This document shows positions 53,987 to 61,992 of a stretch of 64,000 nt of DNA, in pieces. Position numbers and translations under genes: made by a program. Each line of letters opens with the position of its first letter. Within the stretch, counting starts at the first letter, position 1. The notes under the pieces are model-generated. The model searched no databases and was not told the origin of the DNA. It was given only the letters and a program-made list of their open reading frames with translations. This DNA is from Granulosicoccus sp045106475. GTDB taxonomy: Bacteria; Pseudomonadota; Gammaproteobacteria; Granulosicoccales; Granulosicoccaceae. The stretch is taken from positions 19,821-83,820 of the forward strand of contig JBGCEO010000069.1 of assembly GCA_045106475.1 (NCBI GenBank), read 5' to 3'.

Positions 53987-54976
53987 CTAGTGAAATTGGG
54001 ACAGGAAACGAAGATCGTTTTCAAAAAACTGACGAAGATCGGTAACGCCGTAGCGCAGCATCGCAAGTCGCTCGACGCCAAGACCAAATGCGTACCCGGT
54101 GTACTGCTCAGTGTCTATTCCCACAGCACGAAACACTGAGGGATGAACAATCCCGGAGCCCAGTACTTCCATCCAGGGACCCTTATTCATACGTATATCC
54201 ACTTCCGCCGACGGTTCTGTGAAAGGGAAATAGGAGGGACGGAATCGGATTTCACAATCATCCTGGTCAAAGAACAGCTTAAGAAATGCCTCCAGATGCC
54301 CCATCAAATCAGTCAACGCAATATCTCTATCTACCAGCAACCCTTCAACCTGATGGAACATGGGTGAATGAGTCATATCAGAGTCGCAGCGGTACACGCG
54401 ACCCGGCGCTATGACTCTCAGCGGAGGCTCGACCTCTTTCATGTAGCGGATCTGTACCGAAGACGTGTGCGTTCGCAACAAGCGGTTTACATCAAAGTAA
54501 AAGGTATCGTGCATTGCTCTGGCCGGGTGATGCGCAGGAATATTGAGCGCTTCGAAGTTGTGATAATCATCTTCCACCTCCGGCCCAATAGCAGTCTCAA
54601 ACCCCAATTGCCCAAACAAAGCTGAAATGCGTTCGATGGTTAAGGTGATCGGATGCAAACCGCCGGCAGTATCAGCACCTCCGGGTAATGTAATGTCCAG
54701 AGCATCCGCTGATAGCTTTTCAGCCAGAGCAGCATTATCCAGAACCAGGCGCCGCTCATCGATCATCGCCTGAACGGCCTGCTTTGCCTGATTGATAGCC
54801 TGACCAGCAGCCGGTTTCTCTTCTGCCGGCAATTGGCCTATAGACTTCAGGACACTCGTGAGTCGCCCTTTTTTGCCCAGTAGCTCTACGCGGACACTCT
54901 CCAGCGCATCCAATCCACTGGCTTCGCCAACCAACTTGCCGGCTTCGGAGATCAGGCTATCAAGATCCAATGACAT
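53987..54976 (-). CDS. pheS: Phenylalanyl-tRNA synthetase alpha subunit
   Basis: 329 residues: N-terminal coiled coil (1-85), then the class II catalytic core with HPARAMHDTFYF, TSSVQIRYM, FHQVEGLLVD and a late GFGLGVERLAML-type motif reading YAFGLGVERLAML. It charges tRNA-Phe together with PheT. A terminator-like hairpin lies between rplT and this gene, suggesting attenuation. Confidence 0.97.
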   Translation of the reverse strand: MSLDLDSLISEAGKLVGEASGLDALESVRVELLGKKGRLTSVLKSIGQLPAEEKPAAGQAINQAKQAVQAMIDERRLVLDNAALAEKLSADALDITLPGGADTAGGLHPITLTIERISALFGQLGFETAIGPEVEDDYHNFEALNIPAHHPARAMHDTFYFDVNRLLRTHTSSVQIRYMKEVEPPLRVIAPGRVYRCDSDMTHSPMFHQVEGLLVDRDIALTDLMGHLEAFLKLFFDQDDCEIRFRPSYFPFTEPSAEVDIRMNKGPWMEVLGSGIVHPSVFRAVGIDTEQYTGYAFGLGVERLAMLRYGVTDLRQFFENDLRFLSQFH

Positions 54977-55094
54977 CGATTTACTCGTCCAGTAATGCTT
55001 CTTAAAAAGTGACGTTAACTTAGAACTGCTTAGTAGTTGTCGGTGAGTCTAACCACAGTAAAAGATTCAGCAAACCCATTCTTAAAATCTGGCA

Positions 55095-55129
55095 CAAAAA
55101 AAGGGAATACCGCGTTAAGCAGCATCCCC
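55095..55129 (-). terminator. Intrinsic terminator / candidate attenuator before pheS
   Basis: On the minus strand GGGGATGCTGC pairs with GCGGTATTCCC over 11 positions (some G-U) with a 5-base loop TTAAC, followed by eight T. It lies 105 bases after rplT and 118 before pheS. In E. coli a terminator here, governed by the pheM leader peptide, attenuates pheST. I found no convincing leader peptide with proper spacing, so it may simply be an rplT terminator. Confidence 0.8.
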
Positions 55130-55234
55130 TCTGTCGATAAAACAATCTTGTATTGAAACTAGCTACTGTGTTTTTGCACGTACGCTAGTTGACCTGCTTG
55201 ACAGCGGAGCTCTTAAGCCTGCCCCGCTGGAACA

Positions 55235-55594
55235 TCAAGCAGGCAGTACGGCCTTTGCTTTATCGACTATGGCCACAAAAGCGGCCTCATCAGCAATAGC
55301 CAGATCAGCCAGCATCTTTCGATCTACGTCGATACCAGCGATTTTAAGGCCTTGCATAAGTCGGCTATAGGTTATGTCGTTAGCTCGAGCCGCTGCGTTT
55401 ATTCGCGCAATCCAGAGGCGCCGGAATACGCGCTTCTTGGCTTTACGGTCGCGATAAGCATATTGACCTGCTTTGGTAACTGCCTGTTTGGCGACGCGAA
55501 AAACCCTGCTGCGGGCGCCTCGATAACCTTTGGCTTGTTTAAGTACTTTCTTATGACTAGCGCGCGCCGTAACGCCGCGTTTTACTCTTGGCAT
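55235..55594 (-). CDS. rplT: 50S ribosomal protein L20
   Basis: 119 residues, strongly basic, full length: RVKRGVTARASHKKVLKQAK and FRRLWIARINAAARANDITY. L20 is essential for early 50S assembly; in E. coli it represses translation of its own operon by binding the infC-rpmI leader. It lies nine bases after rpmI. Confidence 0.98.
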   Translation of the reverse strand: MPRVKRGVTARASHKKVLKQAKGYRGARSRVFRVAKQAVTKAGQYAYRDRKAKKRVFRRLWIARINAAARANDITYSRLMQGLKIAGIDVDRKMLADLAIADEAAFVAIVDKAKAVLPA

Positions 55595-55603
55595 TGCGGG
55601 CTC

Positions 55604-55807
55604 CTAGCGAAGGTTGGGTAACATGCGTTTGATAAGGACAACATCATTCTCGTGAACCATGTCTCCACCACGCAGCTGGCGCTTTCGCTTGGTGCTCTTT
55701 TTGGTCAGTATATGTCGCATGTGAGAGCTCTTGCGCTTGTAGCCACCAGAACCCGTTCGCTTGAAGCGCTTAGCAGCTCCTGACACGGATTTTTGCTTGT
55801 TAGACAC
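55604..55807 (-). CDS. rpmI: 50S ribosomal protein L35
   Basis: 67 residues from GTG 55807, which has AGGAG seven bases upstream; longer upstream frames lack this. The family core GAAKRFKRTGSGGYKRK and the C-terminal end are present. The N-terminus (VSNKQKSVSG) differs from the usual PKMKTHRG form. It is co-transcribed with rplT. Confidence 0.95.
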   Translation of the reverse strand: MSNKQKSVSGAAKRFKRTGSGGYKRKSSHMRHILTKKSTKRKRQLRGGDMVHENDVVLIKRMLPNLR

Positions 55808-55920
55808 TGTTTGACTCCTAAATAGTGGGGTATCACCCCGAGTGAAAAACACCGATGACGTCTTAGTGTCGGTACGCCAATGCGGTGGTATAAGGCCGGG
55901 CAAGCGCCCAGCCGGACATC
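55808..55920 (-). promoter_or_regulatory. infC-rpmI leader with hairpins, candidate L20 operator
   Basis: The 113-base gap between infC and rpmI folds into at least two hairpins on the minus strand: an 8-bp stem at 55894-55913 (GGCTGGGC/GCCCGGCC, loop GCTT) and a short GGGGT/ACCCC stem just before the rpmI Shine-Dalgarno. In E. coli L20 binds this leader to repress rpmI-rplT. Equivalence is inferred from position and structure; no sequence match was tested. Confidence 0.4.
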
Positions 55921-56439
55921 TTAATGCTTTTTGGGCGCCATTACCATAACCATTTGCCGCCCTTCCAACTTTGGAAACTGTTCCACAGTGCCCAGTTCGG
56001 ACAGATCCTGTTCTACACGCTTCAAAAGCTGGGCACCCAGCTCACGGTGAGCCATTTCACGCCCTCTGAATCTGAGCGTGATTTTGGTCTTGTCGCCCTG
56101 CTCCAGAAACTTGACTAAGCTGCGCAGCTTGACCTGATAATCACCGTCCTCGGTACCGGGGCGAAACTTGATTTCTTTGAGTTGCGCCGTTTTCTGTTTC
56201 TTTCTGCCTGCATTCTGCTTCTTGTTCGCCTCGAACTTGAAGCGACCGTGATCCATGATCTTACACACAGGCGGCGAGACGTTTGGAGAGATTTCCACCA
56301 AATCCAAGCCTGCCTCTCGAGCTGTTTCCAGCGCCCTATCGATCGGGACTACTCCAATCTGCTCTCCCTCAGCGGAAATAAGCCTGACCTCGGAGACATC
56401 TATCTCGTCGTTCTTCCGGTTTACCTTTTTAGCAGAAAT
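55921..56439 (-). CDS. infC: Translation initiation factor IF-3, ATT start
   Basis: 172 residues when started at ATT 56439-56437. No ATG, GTG or TTG gives a complete protein: the first such codon in frame (56307) would lose 44 residues of the N-terminal domain, which is clearly coding (AKKVNRKNDEIDVSEVRLIS). A strong AGGAGG lies eight bases upstream, inside the last codons of thrS. ATT is the start of E. coli infC too, where IF-3 rejects it and so limits its own synthesis. IF-3 binds 30S and checks start codon pairing. Confidence 0.95.
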   Translation of the reverse strand: MSAKKVNRKNDEIDVSEVRLISAEGEQIGVVPIDRALETAREAGLDLVEISPNVSPPVCKIMDHGRFKFEANKKQNAGRKKQKTAQLKEIKFRPGTEDGDYQVKLRSLVKFLEQGDKTKITLRFRGREMAHRELGAQLLKRVEQDLSELGTVEQFPKLEGRQMVMVMAPKKH

Positions 56440-56442
56440 ACG

Positions 56443-58380
56443 TCAGCCCTCCTGCACGGCTGTATTCACAGCTCGGCCGCGATTAGCGACCTCTTGTTTA
56501 AACATCAAATTCAGTTCTTCCAAAGTTAATACACCAAGATCTTCACCAGCGCGGGTGCGCACAGCTACCGATCTACTCTCTACTTCTCTATCGCCGGCAA
56601 CGAGCATATAAGGCACTCGCTGCAGCGTCCATTCGCGAATCTTGAAACCGACTTTTTCATTTCTCAGGTCAGTCTGCACGCGTAACCCGCTATTTTGCAA
56701 CACTTTGGCCACTTCTTCAACGAACTCTGATTGTTTGTCCGTAATATTCATGACAACCGCTTGAACAGGAGAAAGCCAAAGAGGTAGTTTGCCCTCGAAA
56801 TTTTCTATCAAAATGCCAATAAATCGCTCGAAGGAGCCTAATATGGCTCGGTGCAGCATGACGGGTATTTGCCGCTCTCCCCGCTCATCAATATAACTCG
56901 CATCCAATCGGCCCGGCATTGAGAAATCCACCTGCATCGTACCGCACTGCCAAACTCGACCAATACAGTCCTTGAGAGAAAATTCGATCTTGGGCCCGTA
57001 AAAGGCACCTTCACCCGGCAACTCTTCCCACGGCAGTCCCTTTGCATCAAGCGCATCTGCAAGCGCTTTTTCAGCCTTGTCCCACGCCTCATCACTGCCA
57101 ACGCGATTCGGAGGTCGTGTAGACAAACGGTAAATAACATCCTCAAAACCAAAATCCAGGTAGACCTTGTGCAGAAAATCAATAAAGTCACTCACTTCAG
57201 GCTGAATCTGAGTTTCAGTACAGAAAACATGGGCATCGTCCTGCGTAAACCCTCTCACGCGCATAATGCCGTGCAAAGCGCCAGACATCTCATTGCGGTG
57301 ACAGGAACCAAATTCCGCCAACCGCAGCGGCAGATCACGATAGCTCTTGAGACCTTGATTGAAGACCTGCACATGACAGGGGCAGTTCATCGGCTTCACC
57401 GCATACTGCCTATCATCGGTTTGCACCGTGAACATGTCGTCAGCAAATTTATCCGCATGTCCACTGCGTTGCCACAACGAAAAATCAACCACCTGAGGCG
57501 TACGGATCTCTTCATAGCCATGCAGCACCTGCTGTTCACGCATGTACTGTTCCACCTCAAGGTAAATCGCCCAGCCCCTTGGGTGCCAGAACACCATGCC
57601 GGGCGCTTCGTCCTGCAGATGAAACAGATCAAGCTGCTTGCCTATTCGGCGGTGATCACGCTTTTCAGCTTCTGCCAGGTTATGCAGATGAGTCTTGAGT
57701 TCCTTCGGATTTGCGAAGGCAGTCCCGTAGATGCGTTGCAACATCGCATTGTTGGAATCACCGCGCCAATACGCACCAGCCAATTTTGTTAGCTTGAAAG
57801 CTTTCAAATGTCCCGTATGGGGTACATGCGGTCCGCGACACAGATCCGTAAAATCGCCTTGCGCATACAGAGACAGGGTCTCGCCGGATGGAATGCTCTC
57901 GATAATTTCAGCTTTGTAGTGCTCGCCCAGTCCCTTGAAGTAGTCGACGGCCGCATCGCGCTCAATAGTGGAGCGATGCAACGGTATCGCTTGCGATGCA
58001 AGCTCCTTCATGCGCTTTTCAATCGTCAACAGATCTTCTGGCGTAAAGGAACGCTCAAAATCGAAATCGTAGTAAAAGCCACCGTCAATAACGGGACCAA
58101 TGGATACCTGCGCGCTTGGAAACAGTTGCTTTACGGCTTGTGCCAATAGGTGAGCTGTGCTGTGCCGTAGCAATGGCAATGCCTCGTCGCTCTTATTGGT
58201 GACCACTGCCAGGCTGGCATCAGCTTGCATCGAGTAGCTGGCATCTACAAGTTCACCATTTACAACACCAGCCAGGGTGGCTTTCGCAAGGCCTGCGCCT
58301 ATATCGGCGGCAACATCCATGACGGAGACGGCTTGAGGATACTGACGAGTGCTTCCGTCAGGCAGAGTAATTGTCGGCAT
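56443..58380 (-). CDS. thrS: Threonyl-tRNA synthetase
   Basis: 645 residues from ATG 58380 (product starts MPTITLPDGSTRQY); an upstream in-frame extension would run through the leader hairpins and is rejected. Domains: TGS (1-60), editing domain (about 65-225, with HLLAQAVKQLF), class II core with MNCPCHVQVF and CHRNEMSGALHG (zinc and catalysis), and the anticodon-binding end. It charges tRNA-Thr and edits Ser. It starts the thrS-infC-rpmI-rplT run and carries a leader that looks like an autoregulatory operator. Confidence 0.97.
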   Translation of the reverse strand: MPTITLPDGSTRQYPQAVSVMDVAADIGAGLAKATLAGVVNGELVDASYSMQADASLAVVTNKSDEALPLLRHSTAHLLAQAVKQLFPSAQVSIGPVIDGGFYYDFDFERSFTPEDLLTIEKRMKELASQAIPLHRSTIERDAAVDYFKGLGEHYKAEIIESIPSGETLSLYAQGDFTDLCRGPHVPHTGHLKAFKLTKLAGAYWRGDSNNAMLQRIYGTAFANPKELKTHLHNLAEAEKRDHRRIGKQLDLFHLQDEAPGMVFWHPRGWAIYLEVEQYMREQQVLHGYEEIRTPQVVDFSLWQRSGHADKFADDMFTVQTDDRQYAVKPMNCPCHVQVFNQGLKSYRDLPLRLAEFGSCHRNEMSGALHGIMRVRGFTQDDAHVFCTETQIQPEVSDFIDFLHKVYLDFGFEDVIYRLSTRPPNRVGSDEAWDKAEKALADALDAKGLPWEELPGEGAFYGPKIEFSLKDCIGRVWQCGTMQVDFSMPGRLDASYIDERGERQIPVMLHRAILGSFERFIGILIENFEGKLPLWLSPVQAVVMNITDKQSEFVEEVAKVLQNSGLRVQTDLRNEKVGFKIREWTLQRVPYMLVAGDREVESRSVAVRTRAGEDLGVLTLEELNLMFKQEVANRGRAVNTAVQEG

Positions 58381-58460
58381 ATTGATCTCAGTGGTGACCC
58401 CTACAATGGGCCACATACATGTGTGTCAGTGGTGACCCCTACGCAAGGCCACATGGATCG
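58381..58460 (-). promoter_or_regulatory. thrS translational operator: two tandem tRNA-Thr anticodon-like hairpins
   Basis: Read on the minus strand, GTGGCC and GGTCAC pair over 6 bp in two copies, 38 bases apart (58432-58452 and 58394-58414). The 9-base loops are TTGCGTAGG and CATTGTAGG. After one more closing pair (U-G and C-G) each leaves a 7-base loop whose central triplets are CGT and TGT, two threonine anticodons in the 34-36 position. The second hairpin ends 13 bases before the thrS ATG. In E. coli ThrRS binds anticodon-like arms in its own leader and blocks ribosome entry. That precedent is known; its action here is inference. Confidence 0.75.
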
Positions 58461-58600
58461 GTGGAAACTACATCTAGTTAAGGTTTCGCAATTCTCGCTT
58501 GCAAACAGCGCGCCTGCAAGTCCGCTTGGTCACTTTATTCATGTGAGTGTAGAACATTGTTGACCGCAGGCGGGCTCTTCCTTACACTTGACGCAACGGC

Positions 58601-58677
58601 AGGCGCGTAGCTCAGTTGGTTAGAGCATCACCTTGACATGGTGGGGGTCGTTGGTTCGAATCCAATCGCGCCTACCA
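58601..58677 (+). tRNA. tRNA-Val (anticodon GAC)
   Basis: A 77-base cloverleaf: acceptor AGGCGCG pairing with CGCGCCT, D-arm GCTC/GAGC, anticodon stem TCACC/GGTGG with loop TTGACAT, T-loop TTCGAAT and an encoded CCA. The anticodon GAC reads GUC and GUU. It lies between thrS (divergent) and purB. Confidence 0.97.
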
Positions 58678-58786
58678 ATTACCTCTGGTTTATATCTGGC
58701 TCAAATTTTAACCGGGCCTCGCCCCGGCGCTGCACAGGTCTCCTCGGCCGCACTAGCAAGCGCTCAATGTGAAGTTGGCTAAACAC

Positions 58787-60151
58787 GTGTCCCTTAACGA
58801 ATTAACTGCAGTTTCCCCCATTGATGGTCGCTACGCTGCGCGCACTTCCCAGCTAAGAGATTACTTCAGCGAATACGCACTTATCCGGGAGCGCGTTCGT
58901 GTCGAAATCCGGTGGTTTCTGGCGTTAGCCGATCACAGCTCGATTGCCGAACTACCGCCACCTGATGAGAAACAACGACAAGCGCTACTGAGCATGGCAG
59001 AACTTAGCGTCGATGATGCGGCATCAATAAAATCAATCGAGCGAACCACCAATCATGATGTCAAAGCCGTAGAGTATTTTATAAAAAGTCAGCTTGAATC
59101 CTGGCCGGCACTCAGCGCAAAAAGCGAATTCGTTCATTTTGCCTGCACGTCCGAGGATATCAATAATTTGGCTTATGGCTGTATGTTATCCGACTACCGA
59201 AAGAACATCCTGATTCCTGCCTGCGCTCAAGTGATTGACGTACTCACAGCGTTTGCAAAAGAGCACGCCGATATACCGATGCTCAGCCGCACACATGGCC
59301 AGACAGCCAGCCCGACAACATTGGGCAAAGAAATTGCCAATGTTGTTGCCAGATTAAAACGCCAAAAACAATCCATTGAATCCGTAGCCCTGCTGGGAAA
59401 GATCAATGGCGCAGTGGGCAACTACAACGCTCATATGAGCGCTTACCCCGATGTCGACTGGCCAGAATTTGCCGAGGATTTTGTCAGCGCGCTGGGACTG
59501 GAATTCAATGCCTATACAACTCAAATCGAACCTCACGATTGTGTAGCAGAACTATTTGATGCTATTTCACGATTCAACGTCACGCTAATCGACCTGTGCC
59601 GAGACTGCTGGGGATATATATCCCTGGGTTACTTGTCCCAAAAACCTGTGGCCGGTGAAATCGGATCTTCGACGATGCCCCATAAAGTTAATCCAATCGA
59701 CTTCGAGAATGCTGAAGGCAATCTAGGATTGGCCAATGCGATGTTTGATCACTTAAGCAGAAAACTACCGATATCACGATGGCAGCGCGATTTAACGGAC
59801 TCAACAGTACTGCGTAACCTAGGGGTTGGCGCTGGTTATACGCAAATTGCTATTGCCTCTTTGTTAAAGGGGCTTGGAAAACTAGGTGTGAACCAAATCG
59901 GCCTGAACAAAGATCTTGATAACGCATGGGAGGTTCTGGCCGAACCCATCCAGACCGTGATGCGACGACATGATGTGCCTAACGCCTATGAAGCGCTCAA
60001 AGAACTCACTCGGGGCAACACGATGGATGAATCGAGCATAAGAGCGTTTATTGAACAACTTGAAATACCCAACGATGACAAGCAGCGACTGCTGGCAATG
60101 ACACCATCGTCATATACTGGATTGGCAGCAAAGCTTGCGCGCGGCATCTGA
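58787..60151 (+). CDS. purB: Adenylosuccinate lyase
   Basis: 454 residues from GTG 58787 (product starts VSLNELTAVSPIDGRY, as in the family); a GTG 18 bases upstream is possible. The fumarase/aspartase fold is complete, with SRTHGQTASPTTLGKE and the signature SSTMPHKVNPIDFENAEGN, here split as GEIGSSTMPHKVNPID. It acts twice in purine synthesis, releasing fumarate from SAICAR and adenylosuccinate. Its stop overlaps the roxA start (TGATG). Confidence 0.96.
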   Translation: MSLNELTAVSPIDGRYAARTSQLRDYFSEYALIRERVRVEIRWFLALADHSSIAELPPPDEKQRQALLSMAELSVDDAASIKSIERTTNHDVKAVEYFIKSQLESWPALSAKSEFVHFACTSEDINNLAYGCMLSDYRKNILIPACAQVIDVLTAFAKEHADIPMLSRTHGQTASPTTLGKEIANVVARLKRQKQSIESVALLGKINGAVGNYNAHMSAYPDVDWPEFAEDFVSALGLEFNAYTTQIEPHDCVAELFDAISRFNVTLIDLCRDCWGYISLGYLSQKPVAGEIGSSTMPHKVNPIDFENAEGNLGLANAMFDHLSRKLPISRWQRDLTDSTVLRNLGVGAGYTQIAIASLLKGLGKLGVNQIGLNKDLDNAWEVLAEPIQTVMRRHDVPNAYEALKELTRGNTMDESSIRAFIEQLEIPNDDKQRLLAMTPSSYTGLAAKLARGI

Positions 60152-61335
60152 TGACAGATAGTCATCACCTCGGGAGCATCCACTGGCCTGAATGCATTGA
60201 TGAGCAAATATTCCTGGATCAGTACTGGCAGAAAAAACCGCTTCTTATCAGAGGCGCTTTTCCGGAATTTAGAACACCCCTGCCTGCTGATGAGCTGGCC
60301 GGCCTGTCGCTGGAACCTGACACCACGCCCCGCCTGATAACGCAAGATGCAGTCGGAGCGTACCATCTGGAACATGGTCCCTTCGATGAAGAGCGATTCA
60401 CAACACTTACCGAAAACAATTGGTCCTTGCTGGTGACCGACGTTGAGAAACACATACCTGAACTCAATAGTTACCTGGACCCGTTTCGATTTCTGCCAAA
60501 TTGGCGGATTGATGATTTGATGGTGAGCTACGCTCCAGAAGGGGCATCGGTCGGCGCACATGTAGACGAATACGATGTGTTTCTGCTTCAAGCCAGTGGT
60601 ATGAGGCAGTGGTCAATTGACAATCAACAGTGCAACGATCCTGAGCTACTTGCTGACGCACAATTAAAACTGCTTGCATCATTCAACCCTACCGACTCAT
60701 GGGAACTAGCCCCTGGTGATATGTTGTACCTACCACCGGGTATTGGGCATCATGGAATAGCCAGCAGCAAAGACTGTACAACCTGGTCTATTGGTTTTCG
60801 CGCTCCAAAAATAAGTGAACTGGTGGTGCGAATGGCGGAATACATCGATGAACAAGAAAAACAGCAGCGATACACCGATGGCTCAATTCAAACTGCGCTA
60901 CCTGGCGAAATTACAGGTGCAGCAATAGAGCGATTTCGCACACTCTGCCAACAAACCCTAGAGAGGCATGACAGCGAATTTACTACGCTTTTAGGCCAAT
61001 TTTTAACTGAATCAGTGGACCCTGCGCAAGCCAATGAGCAAGCAGAACAAGACCTAACGCTGCCACAGGTTTTATCAGTGCTGCAACGCGCGCCTTTCAG
61101 CCGGTTTGCCTGGCATGACACATCTTCCAACAACGATGGGGATGGGGATGGGGATGTCATGCTCTTTGTTGATGGTGAGCTACACGCATGCAGTCGAAGT
61201 TTTGCAATGGATATTTGCAAATCCGATATAGATCTCGAGATCAATAGACTGCAGTACACACAAAGCGAGTTACACCTGCTAAAAACTCTTGTGGGCAATG
61301 GGAGCCTGTATGAGCACGCAGCAAGTGAGGAATAA
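60151..61335 (+). CDS. roxA: Ribosomal protein L16 arginine hydroxylase (RoxA/YcfD type)
   Basis: 394 residues. A JmjC-type cupin with iron ligands His137 and Asp139 in VGAHVDEYDVFLLQASG and the distal His in PPGIGHHGI, then a winged-helix C-terminal region (about 240-390). These 2-oxoglutarate oxygenases hydroxylate an arginine of L16. It is translationally coupled to purB; in E. coli phoPQ lies between them. An Asp-Gly repeat (about residues 329-335) comes from an in-frame hexamer repeat. Confidence 0.92.
   Translation: MTDSHHLGSIHWPECIDEQIFLDQYWQKKPLLIRGAFPEFRTPLPADELAGLSLEPDTTPRLITQDAVGAYHLEHGPFDEERFTTLTENNWSLLVTDVEKHIPELNSYLDPFRFLPNWRIDDLMVSYAPEGASVGAHVDEYDVFLLQASGMRQWSIDNQQCNDPELLADAQLKLLASFNPTDSWELAPGDMLYLPPGIGHHGIASSKDCTTWSIGFRAPKISELVVRMAEYIDEQEKQQRYTDGSIQTALPGEITGAAIERFRTLCQQTLERHDSEFTTLLGQFLTESVDPAQANEQAEQDLTLPQVLSVLQRAPFSRFAWHDTSSNNDGDGDGDVMLFVDGELHACSRSFAMDICKSDIDLEINRLQYTQSELHLLKTLVGNGSLYEHAASEE
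61135..61155 (+). repeat. In-frame hexanucleotide repeat in roxA
   Basis: GATGGG occurs three times in tandem plus a partial fourth copy, encoding Asp-Gly repeats in the C-terminal part of RoxA. Loss or gain of a unit would add or remove two residues without a frameshift. Confidence 0.75.
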
Positions 61336-61430
61336 TATCACTCTATATCTCTCTCAAGAGATTCTAATAGCTGGCTATAGACAACTAACAGCTTTGTACC
61401 ATAGGGTCAAAAGTCCGCTGGCGCAAATGC

Positions 61431-61826
61431 TCAGGCAACGCATCCTGGTTCAGAATTAGACTGAAACCTGGCAATAGACTCGATAAGATCAGCCGACCTA
61501 AACGGTTTCTCAAAGAATTCGATTGCGCCAAGTTCTTTCGCTTGTTCACAAAGTCCGGGCATCTTGCTGGCACTCATCACGATCGATCCAACAGGAGTCT
61601 GTTGATACTCCTGCGTGATCATCTGCATTAATGCCAGACCATTTCCATCCGGTAAGTTGTAATCCAGAACAGCAATGTCAGGGCGGTATGAGAAAGCAGA
61701 TGACAGCGCTGCCTTGCATCCTCCAACAACCTTCACGTCGAATCCTTCAGATTGCAGGCGAATTTTCAATGCGAGAGCAATGTATCTATCGTCCTCTACC
61801 AACAAGATTTTTGTACTATTTCCCAT
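61431..61826 (-). CDS. Single-domain response regulator
   Basis: 131 residues, a receiver domain only: acidic pair Asp12-Asp13, phosphoacceptor Asp55 in VLDYNLPDGNG, switch Ser85 and Lys107 in FEKPF. No output domain. Such CheY-like proteins relay phosphate or bind a partner. No histidine kinase is nearby. It is paralogous to the next minus-strand regulator upstream at 61993-62355. Confidence 0.9.
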   Translation of the reverse strand: MGNSTKILLVEDDRYIALALKIRLQSEGFDVKVVGGCKAALSSAFSYRPDIAVLDYNLPDGNGLALMQMITQEYQQTPVGSIVMSASKMPGLCEQAKELGAIEFFEKPFRSADLIESIARFQSNSEPGCVA

Positions 61827-61992
61827 CTGCTCTTAGTGTGCATCCAAGGTTGCGCCAGTCAAACACAACAGCGACTAACAGCATCACCAAATTCAATGCC
61901 TTGGATGCAATGCGTCACACTTGAGCAAGAATTCGCTGTCCATTGCTTTTTAGGAAAAATGATTTGGCATCCACCAAACCGCGCTCGATTCA

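Noticed and set aside
55079..55123. A 14-residue peptide with four Phe (M-L-L-N-A-V-F-P-F-F-C-A-R-F) before pheS, like pheM
   Set aside because: Its ATG lies inside the terminator stem, its Phe codons come from the T-run, and the AGGGG touches the ATG with no spacing. Most likely coincidence.
56240..56307. A standard start for infC at 56307
   Set aside because: It would remove a clearly coding part of the N-terminal domain; ATT with a strong Shine-Dalgarno explains the full protein.
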